64,000 nucleotides of DNA, taken from the NCBI GenBank assembly GCA_026027325.1, contig JAMSLZ010000005.1:1550001-1614000 (forward strand), given 5' to 3'. Made by a program: the position numbers and the translations under genes. The first letter of the stretch is position 1. Every line of letters starts with the position of its first letter. The notes beneath the pieces were generated by a model, which was not told where the DNA came from, made no database searches, and saw only the letters and a program-made list of their open reading frames with translations. The DNA comes from Actinomucor elegans. Lineage: Eukaryota > Mucoromycota > Mucoromycetes > Mucorales > Mucoraceae. Of the stretch, positions 12,695-23,853 are shown one piece after another.

Positions 12695-12773
12695 TGCCAA
12701 GTAGTTATGCAAGCCATATGCGCCCAGTTTCGAATCATGTCATGTGGAAGCATTTTCGATCTACTACTTGGCA
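12695..12773. repeat. perfect 11-bp inverted repeat with 57-bp loop
   Basis: TGCCAAGTAGT at 12695-12705 is the exact reverse complement of ACTACTTGGCA at 12763-12773. No target-site duplication is evident next to the arms. It may be a small inverted-repeat element remnant or a chance hairpin. Confidence 0.5.
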
Positions 12774-13943
12774 AAACTTCCCTATGTATTCATCTAGAAT
12801 GGGCTAAATAGATCATATCTAGTTGTTGATTTGATCTTGTTCATCTAAATTCTTCTAGTCGAGCAAAACAAGCGTTATCATACGTCTATAATAAGCGAAC
12901 TTGCTATTGAACTCAACCAACAAACCGATAAGCGCTCGTTTAATTGAAAGAGGTATTATATGCCCAACAAAGTAGTCCAACATGAGTTTTCTTAATACCC
13001 AAGCTATTTGAAATATATCTCTTTTTTTTTCAATTCGGCAAACAAGAGCCCACCAAGTTTATTGAAATTCATTTATATCCTTACTTCTTTATTGACGATA
13101 ACATTGAATTATTGAGTTTTAAACATAAATGTAACCATTGCTAACAAAATATATTGTTATTTACTTGCCATCACCATGGTCATTCATATGTTCTTTAAGT
13201 ACAATGCTGCTTCGTGCCATTTTTCGTCCACTGCTATTAAGCGCTGATATATCTATCAAGTGGAGTTTTATGGTTTAAATAAGCAAGCCGAGAAGGCCAC
13301 TAATAATGGTGAAAAACGCTATAGAACCCAAAAGAACATGTTGGAGTACTGCTATGACTCATTGGTTATTTGATAGTTGTAATGTACTTGATCTGGTTGT
13401 TAGGCCCTCATTAATTTGGAATATAACTGCTTTAACGCAGCATCCAAAGCCCAGGTATATAACTAAAACCATAAAGAACAAAGTTACATTAGTAACCACA
13501 CGTTTAGAATGCTTTTAATATCACCGCAGATTGATGAAAAGGTATCCTATTTATAAGCTACTACGGATTTTTATTGGCTATCACCGGTTTAACGCATCAA
13601 GAAGTAGAAGAAAACAGATTGCTTGTATATAAAAAGTATAGCAAATGTTGCGTAAAATTGAAAGGCACATTGAATAGTAAAAGTTTGGTTTGGTATTGAA
13701 TTTATTTACTGTAAAAAAGTGGTTCTTTGGATTTTATACATATGCAGTTATAACCCGAGTGATCTATACATAATAAAATACACAAAAAGATACTTATTAA
13801 AACCCTTTAAAATACAAAGCCTATACCTTCTATAATGCTGTCTTCGAGCGCTACAAAAGCAACTGCTTTTTTTGGGAAAATTTTGGGTTAAAAGGTATAC
13901 TTTAGATATTTTTTAAAAAATAGTCATTTTTAACATCTCTACA

Positions 13944-13985
13944 TTCTATGGCTAATTCTGATTTAATGTCGCATTGTATGGCTAT
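13944..13985 (-). repeat. dispersed repeat copy 5
   Basis: Read on the minus strand it gives AATGCGACATTAAATCAG, the core with little of the right block. Confidence 0.4.
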
Positions 13986-14278
13986 TACGTACCCAAAATA
14001 AAGCGTTGCAGCTAAACCCCCCCCCCATTACTTGACTGAATTACTGTTATTGATTATTGAGTTGTGAAATTCCATACAATTCACATGTTCTAGATCTAAT
14101 GAAAAATAGATCTACGACTGATCTTTACTTATTGTCGTATATGATGACGAAGATTTATTCAGAATGAATTTGTAGTACCTACTAGACTCTTTATTTGGTT
14201 AAAATAATAGTTAATATATTATATTATTAATGACTGGCAGTAACATAACATTGGATCAATACTAGAAGACCTAGATCA

Positions 14279-14340
14279 TTTCTCGATCGATCCTGATGTA
14301 TTATCGCGTCTGACAAGCAGTATGCCTTCAAAATGAACCA
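14279..14340 (-). repeat. dispersed repeat copy 6
   Basis: On the minus strand: GGTTCATTTTGAAGG, then TCAGACGCGATAATACAT, then GGATCGATCGAGAAATG. All three blocks are in order. Confidence 0.45.
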
Positions 14341-15519
14341 TTACATTTAATAGAGCTATGGCTTATTTAAATAACAATGAGTATATTTTATTACTCATGA
14401 TTTAGTACTAGATAGCGTGGATTTCTTATGGGTTAGTTCTAATGATAGATAGATCTTTCGACCAATTTCGTTCAAATGTAGCATCTAATTAGTGTTCCAC
14501 GCGAACACGGGCTTTCTTCATCTAGCGAAGCATCTGACTAACTGCGTGCAGCAAGTATATTATATCTATTAGTAAACAATAAGCTATGAGCAATATATAT
14601 TTCTATAGAACATTTATTAACGTACTGGATCTCTTGTCCATCCTAATCAAACTTCGTATTATTATAATCATTGTTTATCCTTTCTTTGCATGAGGGCTTT
14701 ACGTTAGCAGCAGGGTTTTAGCCCTAAAACAAACATTCAGAATACTGACAATGTTAAACCACCATCTTACATAAACCATGGAAATGCTACATTGATTATG
14801 CAGGAAACAAGTATCTAATACGAGTCAATCTACTCAAAAGTACATATATAATACACGTCATTGCATTGACTATATATTATGATTTACTTTTAACGCGCCT
14901 TACTTGATGATACTCTACCATCCCATTGACACAAAATCATTTTCACTTACCGATTCTCCCATGAAGCTAAGAATCTATATTGAATGCACTTTGAGTAAAG
15001 AACTTATGACTCTATTTACACGGAGTTGAAGCCGAAAAGGAAACCCTATAACGCCACGTTATAATAGTACATGTTTCATAAGATACAAGGATCAGCATGG
15101 TGTGCATACCATTCATGTGGAAGTTCCAATATGTACAAGAGTAGATAATATTTCGTGACCTTATCAGCTGAGGCATGTAATTGATTTATGCAGAGCGTGG
15201 AGTTTACGGATTAATTCAAAAAAAGAACGCGAAGTCTCGCACCGAGAACAATCTGCAGCTAAATAGACAGTCTTTAAAGTGTGACTAAACACAATCACTA
15301 TATCCACAGACAGCTCCAGCTTTAGTAACATTTAATTCAATGATGATTGAATCAATGATACATATCGATAAGAGAAGTGTTTTGCCAAATCAAAGAAAAA
15401 GATACAGGAAATAATTTATACAAATTACAAAGTAACATTATTGCACAAAACACGTAATTCTTTAAAAACCTCATAGCTAAACTGAATTCAATTCGACGCA
15501 ACAGGTGTTTTCGAGCATT

Positions 15520-15568
15520 GATCACTAATCAGATGTGACATTTGATCGAGATCGATCCAAATCTCTTA
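15520..15568 (+). repeat. dispersed repeat copy 7
   Basis: TCACTAATCAGATGTGACAT is followed by TTGATCGAGATCGATCC. Close to the core consensus. Confidence 0.55.
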
Positions 15569-16171
15569 CTTCCAATGCTATAATATAACCGATTTTTAAT
15601 GCTCAGAAGCCACAATTATAGGCCTAAAAATTGAACCACACATACAGTACAAATTAGTAAACGAAATACTTAATAAAATTTACAAGAAATTATATTCTCT
15701 TTCAAATGATATACACTATATATTGAAATGCGTTTTTTCCCCTATGGTCTTGTATATCGTAGGATAACAAAATAATAATAATTGGTTATTATTGTTATTA
15801 TTATTCTAAACAGTAAAACATTGCACGTTTGAGTCTATTTAATTTCAAATTGTCGCAACATATCCTTATATCAAATGTTTTATTTAAAAGAATACAATAG
15901 TATTCATATATTCCTTGACAAACAAATTAATATCTTGAGATTATCGAAGCTCTTCGTTGTTATCGGTCAACCTTTCATTTTAATAGCCGGCTTCCAATGA
16001 ATTAAAAGTATTGATGTAAAAAAACAGCGCCAGTACAAATTGTGACGCGTTTCTCCTGAGTGAATCGACCGTTCAGCGTCATTCTTGTAGCTTCTATAGG
16101 TCCAAGCAGACAGCGGAAAAAAGATTTTTTGGTTTGTCCAGATTTACACACAACAAGAATAAATAGTAAAA

Positions 16172-16902
16172 ATGTCGAGATCCCCCGAGAGAATGAACAT
16201 TGATGACGGTAATTAATAGAAAAAGACGCGATATGATTGCAACCAACTCGAAAGATTTCGCTTTCTAATCGCGAATTTGCTCCATTATAACAGATATCAG
16301 AACGAGAGGAAGAGGATTTTCAAATAATGATAGTACGTTATCCATTATGTTTGATAATTAGAGCTTAGATGTTAATACAATGTTCCTTTTCTCTTGTTAG
16401 GTTCATCGCGACGATTTGGTCGAGGTGATGCTATGGAGGAGGAATTGGAGCCTGTTCGCTGTAAGTCAAAGCGCTGCGTGCGTATAACAGTATCAAGTAA
16501 TTAATATGTGTTCTGTAGCTATTGAGGGATGGATTGTGATTGTACGCGGTCTTCATGAAGAAACCGACGAAGAGTCTTTGGGAGAGAGATTTATGGAATA
16601 TGGCACAATTAAGAACATCCACTTGAATTTGGATAGACGTACAGGTTATGTCAAGGTAAATGATATATACTGTGATTGAAGTGATTTTGTTTAATAACAA
16701 TGATTAGGGCTACGCGTTTATTGAATATGAAGCACGTAAAGAAGCAGAGGCAGCTATTACAGAAGCAAATGACACAAAATATCTTGGAGAGAATATCAAG
16801 GTTGATTATGCTTTTGTTAAAGGTCCTGCAGCAAGTAATGGCAATGATCGTGATAGACGTGATCGTAGACGTGATAGAAGTTTAAGTCCTGCAAGAGATT
16901 AA
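16172..16902 (+). CDS. RBM8A: exon junction complex protein Y14 (RBM8A)
   Basis: Five exons (16172-16208, 16294-16332, 16401-16460, 16519-16655, 16708-16902) encode 155 aa. Y14 pairs with Mago and, with eIF4AIII, marks spliced junctions on nuclear mRNA. Seen: a short acidic/Arg-Gly N-terminus, [19 protein letters not shown] opening a single RRM (about residues 46-122) with RNP2-like VIVRGL, then the nearly invariant [21 protein letters not shown] (RNP1). The tail is rich in Asp-Arg and ends in Ser-Pro, like the RS-type tail of animal Y14. The gene is absent from budding yeast, so it argues for a lineage with splicing-coupled EJC function. The start is the only ATG giving the family N-terminus. 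Confidence 0.95.
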
Positions 16903-18064
16903 AGCGCATAAATTTGTAGTGCTTGGCTAATAAGATAATAAAAAGATAGTAGATTCTCGGTAGCTGCCGATTTTTTATGAAGATCACTAACCAATAGTTA
17001 CACTAGTTTAAACATAATTAGGTATTTTGAAAAAAATTTTCGGTTGACCAAGAGATCAGAATCAAATAGGATGCATTGATCTTGTTACTGTAGTAACTAT
17101 TTGCCTGGGAACCATCTCTTGCGTCTAGCTACTGCCCTTCCGTTTTAATTTAATACAGTAACTGTACAACATGTAGCGCAAATAATCTTAAATTGACCCT
17201 CCTCTTGAATTCGCTCCACTTCATTACAAATCTCCATTGAGTTACCAGGAGGAAGAAATATATAAACGGGAAATTTCTGCCTGATTCAATCTCTCCAATA
17301 CAGAAATTCAGTTGCTATGTTTACAGAAACACCAATGATGTGCCATTTCTGCCAATCCTTATTACTATTATCGTCCATGTTGGATAGATCCGTGGGATTG
17401 GTATAGGTATAAATAGAACGTGCGTGTAATGATACTGCCGTTCTAGTCTATTCTTTGAATATCGTATTTGGTTAAAACTAAAGCCAAAATAGGTGGGACT
17501 TAATAAGTGATTGTGTAGCTTTTGTACCTATATTTTTAATGATATATACACTTGATATCGGCAGACGGGCATCTTTGTAGTTGATTCGCGCTATCCTAAC
17601 TATATAAGTTTAGAGCTTATTGGAGGGTTTGATAGCTCATCTGCTTGTACGTGACCCTAATGGTATGCAAGACATGATCAAAATATAAAACCGGAAAAAA
17701 ACTGGGGTATTGTCTACATCACTTGATATGAATATTATGTGCACAGGTCGCCCAAGGCGACTAAAAGTAATATACGGAGATTGAAATAACGAAGATATGG
17801 ATTTGGTAACCCATCCTCAACCAGCTCCGATAAAACTGATCGACAGGTATAACTGGACAATTTAACACCACTAGTGAGATTTAATTAATTTTTGACCCAG
17901 ACTTACCAGCTAAACCATTCGTATCACTATAATTCTGTCATTTAATCCTTTCACTTCTCAAGCTTTTTTTTTTCTTTCATTCTTTTCTTTTCACTCTATA
18001 TCACAAACTGATATCTATTAGTCATCTCTTATACTCTATCAACTGCCATAACGATTAAAAAATA
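16903..18064. other. intergenic region upstream of the 7TM gene
   Basis: AT-rich, with one possible small minus-strand gene (17145-17378, listed separately). The last 120 bases before the next ATG carry a pyrimidine-rich tract (CTTTTTTTTTCTTTC), typical of a 5' leader here. Confidence 0.5.
17145..17378 (-). CDS. possible small protein, unknown (may be a fragment)
   Basis: From an ATG at 17378 the minus strand reads MDDNSNKDWQKWHIIGVS. A GT-AG intron (GTAAAC to GGCAG) then restores an open frame that reads KFPVYIFLPPGNSMEICNE and ends in ATCCTVTVLN at 17145, about 60 aa in all. The frame is also open upstream to about 17440, preceded by an AG, so further 5' exons are possible. I recognise no family. 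It could be a real small gene, the last exons of a longer one, or a decayed fragment. Confidence 0.27.
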
Positions 18065-19763
18065 ATGAACTCTCCCCCGAGCAATATGGAAACTTTGTCT
18101 CGAGTTTGCGTAGATGGCATCTGTCACTGTGATTGGAGATTGACACTAGATGATTGCGCAGAAGGTAGAGCAATGACCATCATTCATGGAATTAACGTTG
18201 GCCTATCAGGCATTGCCGTAATCACAGGTATTAAAAAAAAAAAAAAGGTTAAATAAGCTTGATTTGTATTTGAAACTAAAAGTCTTTAAAAGGAATCGCG
18301 CTGTTATTTCACAGATTGGTCATTAAAGGCCATCGATTATTTGATTTAAACTTATCAAAAGGCTGTTTCCGCCCAAAGCCAATTGATTGTATGCTACTAT
18401 TCATTGTTATTTTCAACTTGTGTTCGTATTTTATAGCATGTGTTTCTATGTGATACTAATATAATATTCATAGTACGGTTGATTTCTAGTTTGGTATTGA
18501 TTCTTGATATTTGCAGTGATATGATTTCACGTTCTTGTAAGTCTAATACATACTGTACCTTAATTCATAAACTAATCACTTTGCATACTAGTTATTTTTG
18601 AGTTCCCCTGGCAGTTCGGCTTTGGCGCCTTTGCTTTGTATTTGATTGGTATTGCTCAAACATTGGCTGATGTAAGCAGATATCACGTACAATAAGACAT
18701 AACATTAATTCTATTATAGAGTCACAGAGTGATTGCCAACAGCTGGCTACCTTCTCCAAGATTAGTTGATTTCATTGGCGGCACCATCTTTATTGCACCT
18801 TTTATTATTAATAATGTCATGTCTTTGGCAGCCGGTATCTTGGCAGAGTCTAATTTGCATCTTGCTCAGGTCTTTACCAGATTACTGTATATCTTTTGGT
18901 TTATTCATTGCGTGGGCCTTTCTATCGCCGTGTTCTTTTCTGGATATCGTTTGATTCGAATCCTTAGTGAACATTTAAGAAAGTTCAATACTTCAGGCCC
19001 TCGTTACGTGTCTGTAAAGACAGGTATCTTCAAGATCCGCGCTGTAATGACTATCATTACTATATGTTTATTAATGTTTGCCGTTTTCTTGTTGGTCTTT
19101 GGAATTTTGAGAGAGACAATCATTGTCAGCGTTGCTGGTTCGATCACATTAGGCGCTATCTGGAACTATTTGGGTGCTGTAGCTACTTTAGGCGTTGAAA
19201 TAGCCATTATCTTTAAGTAAGTACTTTTAGGGTTTCATAGGCTAATTAAATTCTAACTCGCTTTTTCTTTCGTTTGTAGCCCTAAAGTAGATGATAACAC
19301 AAATCTTGGATTGAAAACTTCAAGCGCCGAGAAATCGAGTCAAGCGGCCCAATTCGTTACATACTCTAACTTCTCCACTCAAGAATATTCGGCTACACAA
19401 AGCCTTCAGCATCATAATGGTGCGCAAGGTACACTTAGTCATAACGCTTTCGACGAACTAAAATTGCAGCAATTACAATACCAAAAAGTGTTTCAAAAGC
19501 ACAATAATCATCAGCTGCCTCATAATATTCCCGATTCAAAGCGAAAACAGCAACAGGATATGGGTGATCTGTCTCTACCTGAATCAAGGCAAATGCAAGT
19601 ATCAGCCTCAGGCATTCCGTTGCAAGATCCTGAACATTACACTGCGGAAAAGCATCCTTTTCCCGTGCGTCATCATCAAACTCACCATCTTGATGATGAT
19701 AACCTCTTTGATGATGGTGAAACCTCTCAAATGGATCTAGTAGAATACGCTGCCAAGCATTAA
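18065..19763 (+). CDS. seven-transmembrane receptor-like protein with long Gln/His-rich tail
   Basis: Six exons (18065-18227, 18293-18421, 18474-18536, 18592-18671, 18720-19216, 19280-19763) encode 471 aa. A short N-terminus with four cysteines (RVCVDGICHCDW and DDC) comes before seven hydrophobic segments: about MTIIHGINVGLSGIAVITG; DCMLLFIVIFNLL running on to SSLVLILDI; FGFGAFALYLIGIA; FIGGTIFIAPFIINNV; LLYIFWFIHCVGLSIAVFF; AVMTIITICLLMFAVFLLVF; and GSITLGAIWNYLGAVATLG. A polar cytosolic tail of about 160 residues follows, rich in Gln, His and Ser. The layout fits a GPCR-type receptor (N-terminus out, tail in), but no named receptor class is recognised. The first intron begins with a run of A that could be misread as coding. 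Confidence 0.65.
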
Positions 19764-20042
19764 AGAAAGCTCTTCCTCCCTTTTACTTTTCACACAGAAT
19801 AGAATGTGCTTGTAACCCTTACTCATCTAATATTTATTCCTCTGTATTATACATTTCCTTTTTCCTTTCTTTCTATCTACTATTTGTATCAACTACCCCC
19901 TTACTATTATATGATATCTATCTTATATATATATATACATACATTTTTGAAATGATCATCAACTTACTGTGATATATAATTATTGCTATTGCCATTTACG
20001 AACACAACGTAACATATATTAAGGTTTTTGGTGGACATAGAA

Positions 20043-20112
20043 GCTCGTTCTGAGTAAGAATTACTTATCATAAATGCAACGTTAACTCGAGATCAGTGGA
20101 AAGGTCTACATA
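20043..20112 (+). repeat. dispersed repeat copy 8 (all three blocks)
   Basis: GCTCGTTCTGAGTAAG, then TTACTTATCATAAATGCAAC, then CTCGAGATCAGTGG and AGGTCTAC. It shows the full left-core-right order. Confidence 0.5.
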
Positions 20113-20226
20113 TATTCAGTTATTTTTACATGAAATGCATGTAATTTATTGTTGCTCATTAATAATATACGCTGTATTTCAATTATTAAAATAGTTTGAT
20201 AAATGAAGCAGTTTACGATTCACCAA

Positions 20227-20280
20227 GTTTACTTATCCGATGCAACGTTTGATCAAGGCCAGCTGAGAGATCGATAGAAA
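20227..20280 (+). repeat. dispersed repeat copy 9
   Basis: TTTACTTATCCGATGCAACG is followed by TTTGATCAAGGCC and GAGAGATCGATAG. Confidence 0.5.
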
Positions 20281-20889
20281 TATTCCAAATTAATATCACT
20301 CATGTTTGAATATAGAGTCGAAGATTCATTAGCTGTTGTAAAACAGACATTGAAATTTTTGTTTGAAATGCATAAATTTCACCTCTGTTAAATTTAAACG
20401 CTAGTTATACAGTGAAAAAATCAACTGAATACAAAGTAATTAAACAGCCTTTTATTGTATATACAATGATGCAAGTGTAAACCTTTTCTTGTTATTAAAA
20501 TATGAATTATCCTTGAGTTATAGGCCGCAGATTTTGGATTTTTAGTTTTATGTTTAGTAGTTCACATTTTTATATAGAAGAAAAAAAAATTAAAAGCACC
20601 AAAGCATGTATTGACGTACAATAAATATATTTTAATTAAATATCTTGTTCTAATGTGCGTCAACAAGACATAAAAATAAGATTTTAAAACGAGATGTGAC
20701 GGAGGTTAAGCACTTATGTTGTCACCGTTCAAAAACCTTTCCATCCAAAAATCATGTTTATGACTTTTGCTTAAAAAACTAAACAGTATCTTGTAGAATC
20801 CAGCTGTCGCTACTCAAAGGGTCAACAATCACATCCTTTGAATGATTAAAGACAGTTTCAGGGAATACACGGATTGTCTAGTTCTCCAC

Positions 20890-23190
20890 CCCTACCTTTG
20901 TCCAAACCACTGTGCCAACTAAAGTTTCGAACGTAACGGATCAATCCATTATGCCTGAGAACCAATTTCCATTCAACTTGTTCTTCCTTTTTTGAAGAGT
21001 ATCGAGAAGAATGGCGTCTTGTTAGATGTTACAGATATCAACTCTCTCAAAAATTACGTACTGCACTTCAAGCTTTTGACAAGGATGCTTTAGAAAACGA
21101 TTGGTACGAAGACTACTGTGATAGCTTACTTCAGGTCTGCAAACATTTAAATTGTAGTTTTATTGAAACCATTTGGATAAGAAATAGTCCTGGACGCAAA
21201 GTTATTCTTGAAATAAGTATTACTTTACCCGAAAATACCTAAACCAAAGGCTTTGTAAGTTTTGCTACTGAGTCACGCATTGTGCGCTTAAAACTCGAAA
21301 GGTTGCCATTCAAACCTTTTCGGATGATGAAACAGGATATGGAGAAAAGCCTATTTGAATCCGGCTAAATCCTTGAATTGAGTTTGTCCAAATTGAATGG
21401 CTTTGCCATGCAGGGCTATGTCACCCTTGACCTCACTCCAGATAAGAATAACAATAATACATCCTATGAATGACTCCAGCGAATCACCCTCTAGCAGGAG
21501 AGTAATGATAGCGATTAACAAGTATTATTCCAGTGGAATAATATACCTGATTTCTATCGTCTTTGAGAACTTACAGGTCATTGTTGCGCTGATTGTCCCG
21601 ATTATCAAAACTATCTGAAGTGTCATAATTGAACACAAACTATGTTATGCGTAATTACTCACGTAACATTGATATTGATACTGCCGTTGGTGCTAATAAA
21701 ATCTGATTAATTGTTCCTACCAAGACGCGCAAGCTTCCTGCTAGTGTAGAGTATCCTGCCGCATCTCAGGCAGTCTCTGGTTTAGATGAGAATAAATTGT
21801 CTAAAGAAAGCAAGATCAAGTCAGTTGAAAAGACGGAAGAAGGCTTCAATGAATCAAACAATAATGATATAGCAGAGGCCGCTGATACTTCAGCTTGCCT
21901 TTTAGGTGATAAGTCTTTATTAATACTAACGATGTCGCGATTAAATAAGATAACCGTTTATTCTTCCAGACAAGAACCAGTGAAGTTTGAAATCAGTAAA
22001 ATCAAGTTACTCAGCGATAGTGGCATTGGTGGCTGTTACAACAACAATTCTCCACCTCAAACTGGATCAATCCATAACTTATTCATCATGAAGGACTTTA
22101 TAAATCTGAAAGACGCTGAGAAGATAGTACATTTCCTGGCATTTTCTCATGGTGGATATCTTTATTGGATGAACAGTTTACTGATTGCTTTCTAGACAAA
22201 AAGCAAATTACTCGAGGGGGTTATAATTCATCGTCAACTATTGATTATGTATACTGTGGCTCTGAGACTCGAACTTCTGTTCGAGATCTACCCAGTATGT
22301 TCATTGATAATAAGGTTATGTGTGAAAAATAATCAATTCTTTTTATATTAGCCGGACTCATAGATTGTGCATACATTCATTTCGATGTCTTGGAAATAGT
22401 GATGAGTTCAGGCTTCATGTGAACAAAGATGATCTCCACTAAAAGTCCATCGATGGCTAACTCCTTTTTATATGTGCTTTTTTTTATTCCAGTTTGTTCG
22501 TTGATTGTGGATGTAGATGACAAATATCACAACCAATATTTCAGCAAGGAAAATTCATCAAGATCATATGTTAGTAACAAAAGAAGTTAGTAAATGTTCC
22601 AAAAAGTAACTGATATCCAGCTTTTCTAATGATAGAAAATCAGCCCATCGAACGGCCATAGTATCTACTGCGCAAAAACAAACTTAGAAGCCTTATCAGA
22701 TATGTTCACAACTGTATATCTGTCTCACACTAATCAAAACAACAGGGACTATATCACCGGAATTTGGACAATAATTAATAGAACGTTTAATGCAAGCAGT
22801 CTTCGTTAAAGTGGCTGGATAATTGAATTTTTGTAATAGGATACCTATAATGCTAAATATTGCTTATATGTGTAGAGCCAATAAGAGATGATTGCCGTCA
22901 AGTAACGAAAGAAACAAAAGAGGAGATTACTTTCCTTTAAAAAGATGAGGAAAAAAGCAAATAGCAGAGAAGCTGGTCTTCTGTGTTTATTGCGGAAGAT
23001 ACGAAATGGGTTGGATTAAATCGGTCTGGGGGCAATACGAAAATGAACGGAGGCTGCATGACACTACCAAAAACCACAAAAATCATGCTGTCTAATTTCA
23101 CCAATGATTTAGGTGAAGGTCAAAATAATATAGACATTGCAGACTTCTATGCTTTAGCTATGAAGACCGTTTTAATTTTTCACATATAAT
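20890..23190 (+). pseudogene. decayed non-LTR-retrotransposon-like element (CCHC and endonuclease traces)
   Basis: Frame-shifted and stop-broken coding traces run along the plus strand. From about 20985 to 21240 a frame reads EEYREEWRLVRCYRYQLSQ onward and stops at TAA. Later pieces include LSKLNGFAMQGYVTLDLTPD (about 21380-21440). Near 21560-21600 a zinc-knuckle-like segment ends in LTGHCCADCPD, with its two leading cysteine codons apparently replaced by Tyr and stop. An open stretch of 132 codons follows at 21797-22195. Around 22170-22310 comes FTDCFLDKKQITRGGYNSS and then STIDYVYCGSETRTSVRDL, which resembles the Ile-Asp-Tyr region of LINE-type exonuclease-endonuclease domains. I see no reverse transcriptase core. 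The order Gag-like CCHC then endonuclease supports a non-LTR relic; the exact clade is not determinable. Confidence 0.5.
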
Positions 23191-23853
23191 TGCATAAGAC
23201 ACTACTTCATTTCTGGATCAAGTGACACTAATTTTGGACGTCAATGTTAAAATGGAGACTGAACTTTTTGGAATGACTGTAGTTGAAGCTTGTTGTTATG
23301 CTTCAATGCAATTCGTATTTGAATCGAAGTGCAAACCCATGTAGTTGATTATAGCAAAACTCGTAGATATTTGAGCTGCGCATATAATGAAGTAAAGGTT
23401 ATTGCGTTTTGTATATCAAAAATAGGATTAAGTTTGAGTAGTATTCACTTGATCTGACTTCGGGGTTTATGGCTGCGCGCTGTAGCATTATATGAAAAAA
23501 AAAAGTCATTATAAAAGAGTATCTTCATATTCCTTGATATATGAAGGGTAACTTTATATTGTTATTAATCTTTCTCTGAAACAAAATTGCAACCAGAGAT
23601 ATGTTAACACTGCATATTTGGTGGCAAAGCCATGTACCTTACAAAAAAAAAAAAGGCGAATTAAACCGCCTCTTCAAGTGCGAATCAGCCAGCGCAATCT
23701 CTGTCTATCTCTCTCTGTGACGCAAGCAACGAATTCTGGTTGCTGGTTTGTGCTTTTTTTTCGGTTCCTTTTGTTTCATTTACTGTAGCTCTGTCAAAAC
23801 TCACTATTAAGCTAGAAACTTTTTGTAAATGAAACTTTGAGAATAATAATTTA
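23191..23853. other. intergenic region upstream of MED13
   Basis: No gene seen. A-runs occur near 23499 and 23643. A minus-strand open frame overlapping 23685-24008 runs into the MED13 coding region and was not accepted. Confidence 0.5.

Larger units (their letters stand above)
12087..16171. other. gene-poor intergenic region
   Basis: About 4 kb with no supported gene. It holds several dispersed-repeat copies, a ten-C run near 14017-14026, an 11-bp perfect inverted repeat at 12695-12773 and AT-rich filler. A 70-codon open frame at 13306 has no recognisable features. Confidence 0.55.
19764..20889. other. intergenic region
   Basis: It contains two forward dispersed-repeat copies and otherwise AT-rich DNA without coding signal. 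Confidence 0.5.
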
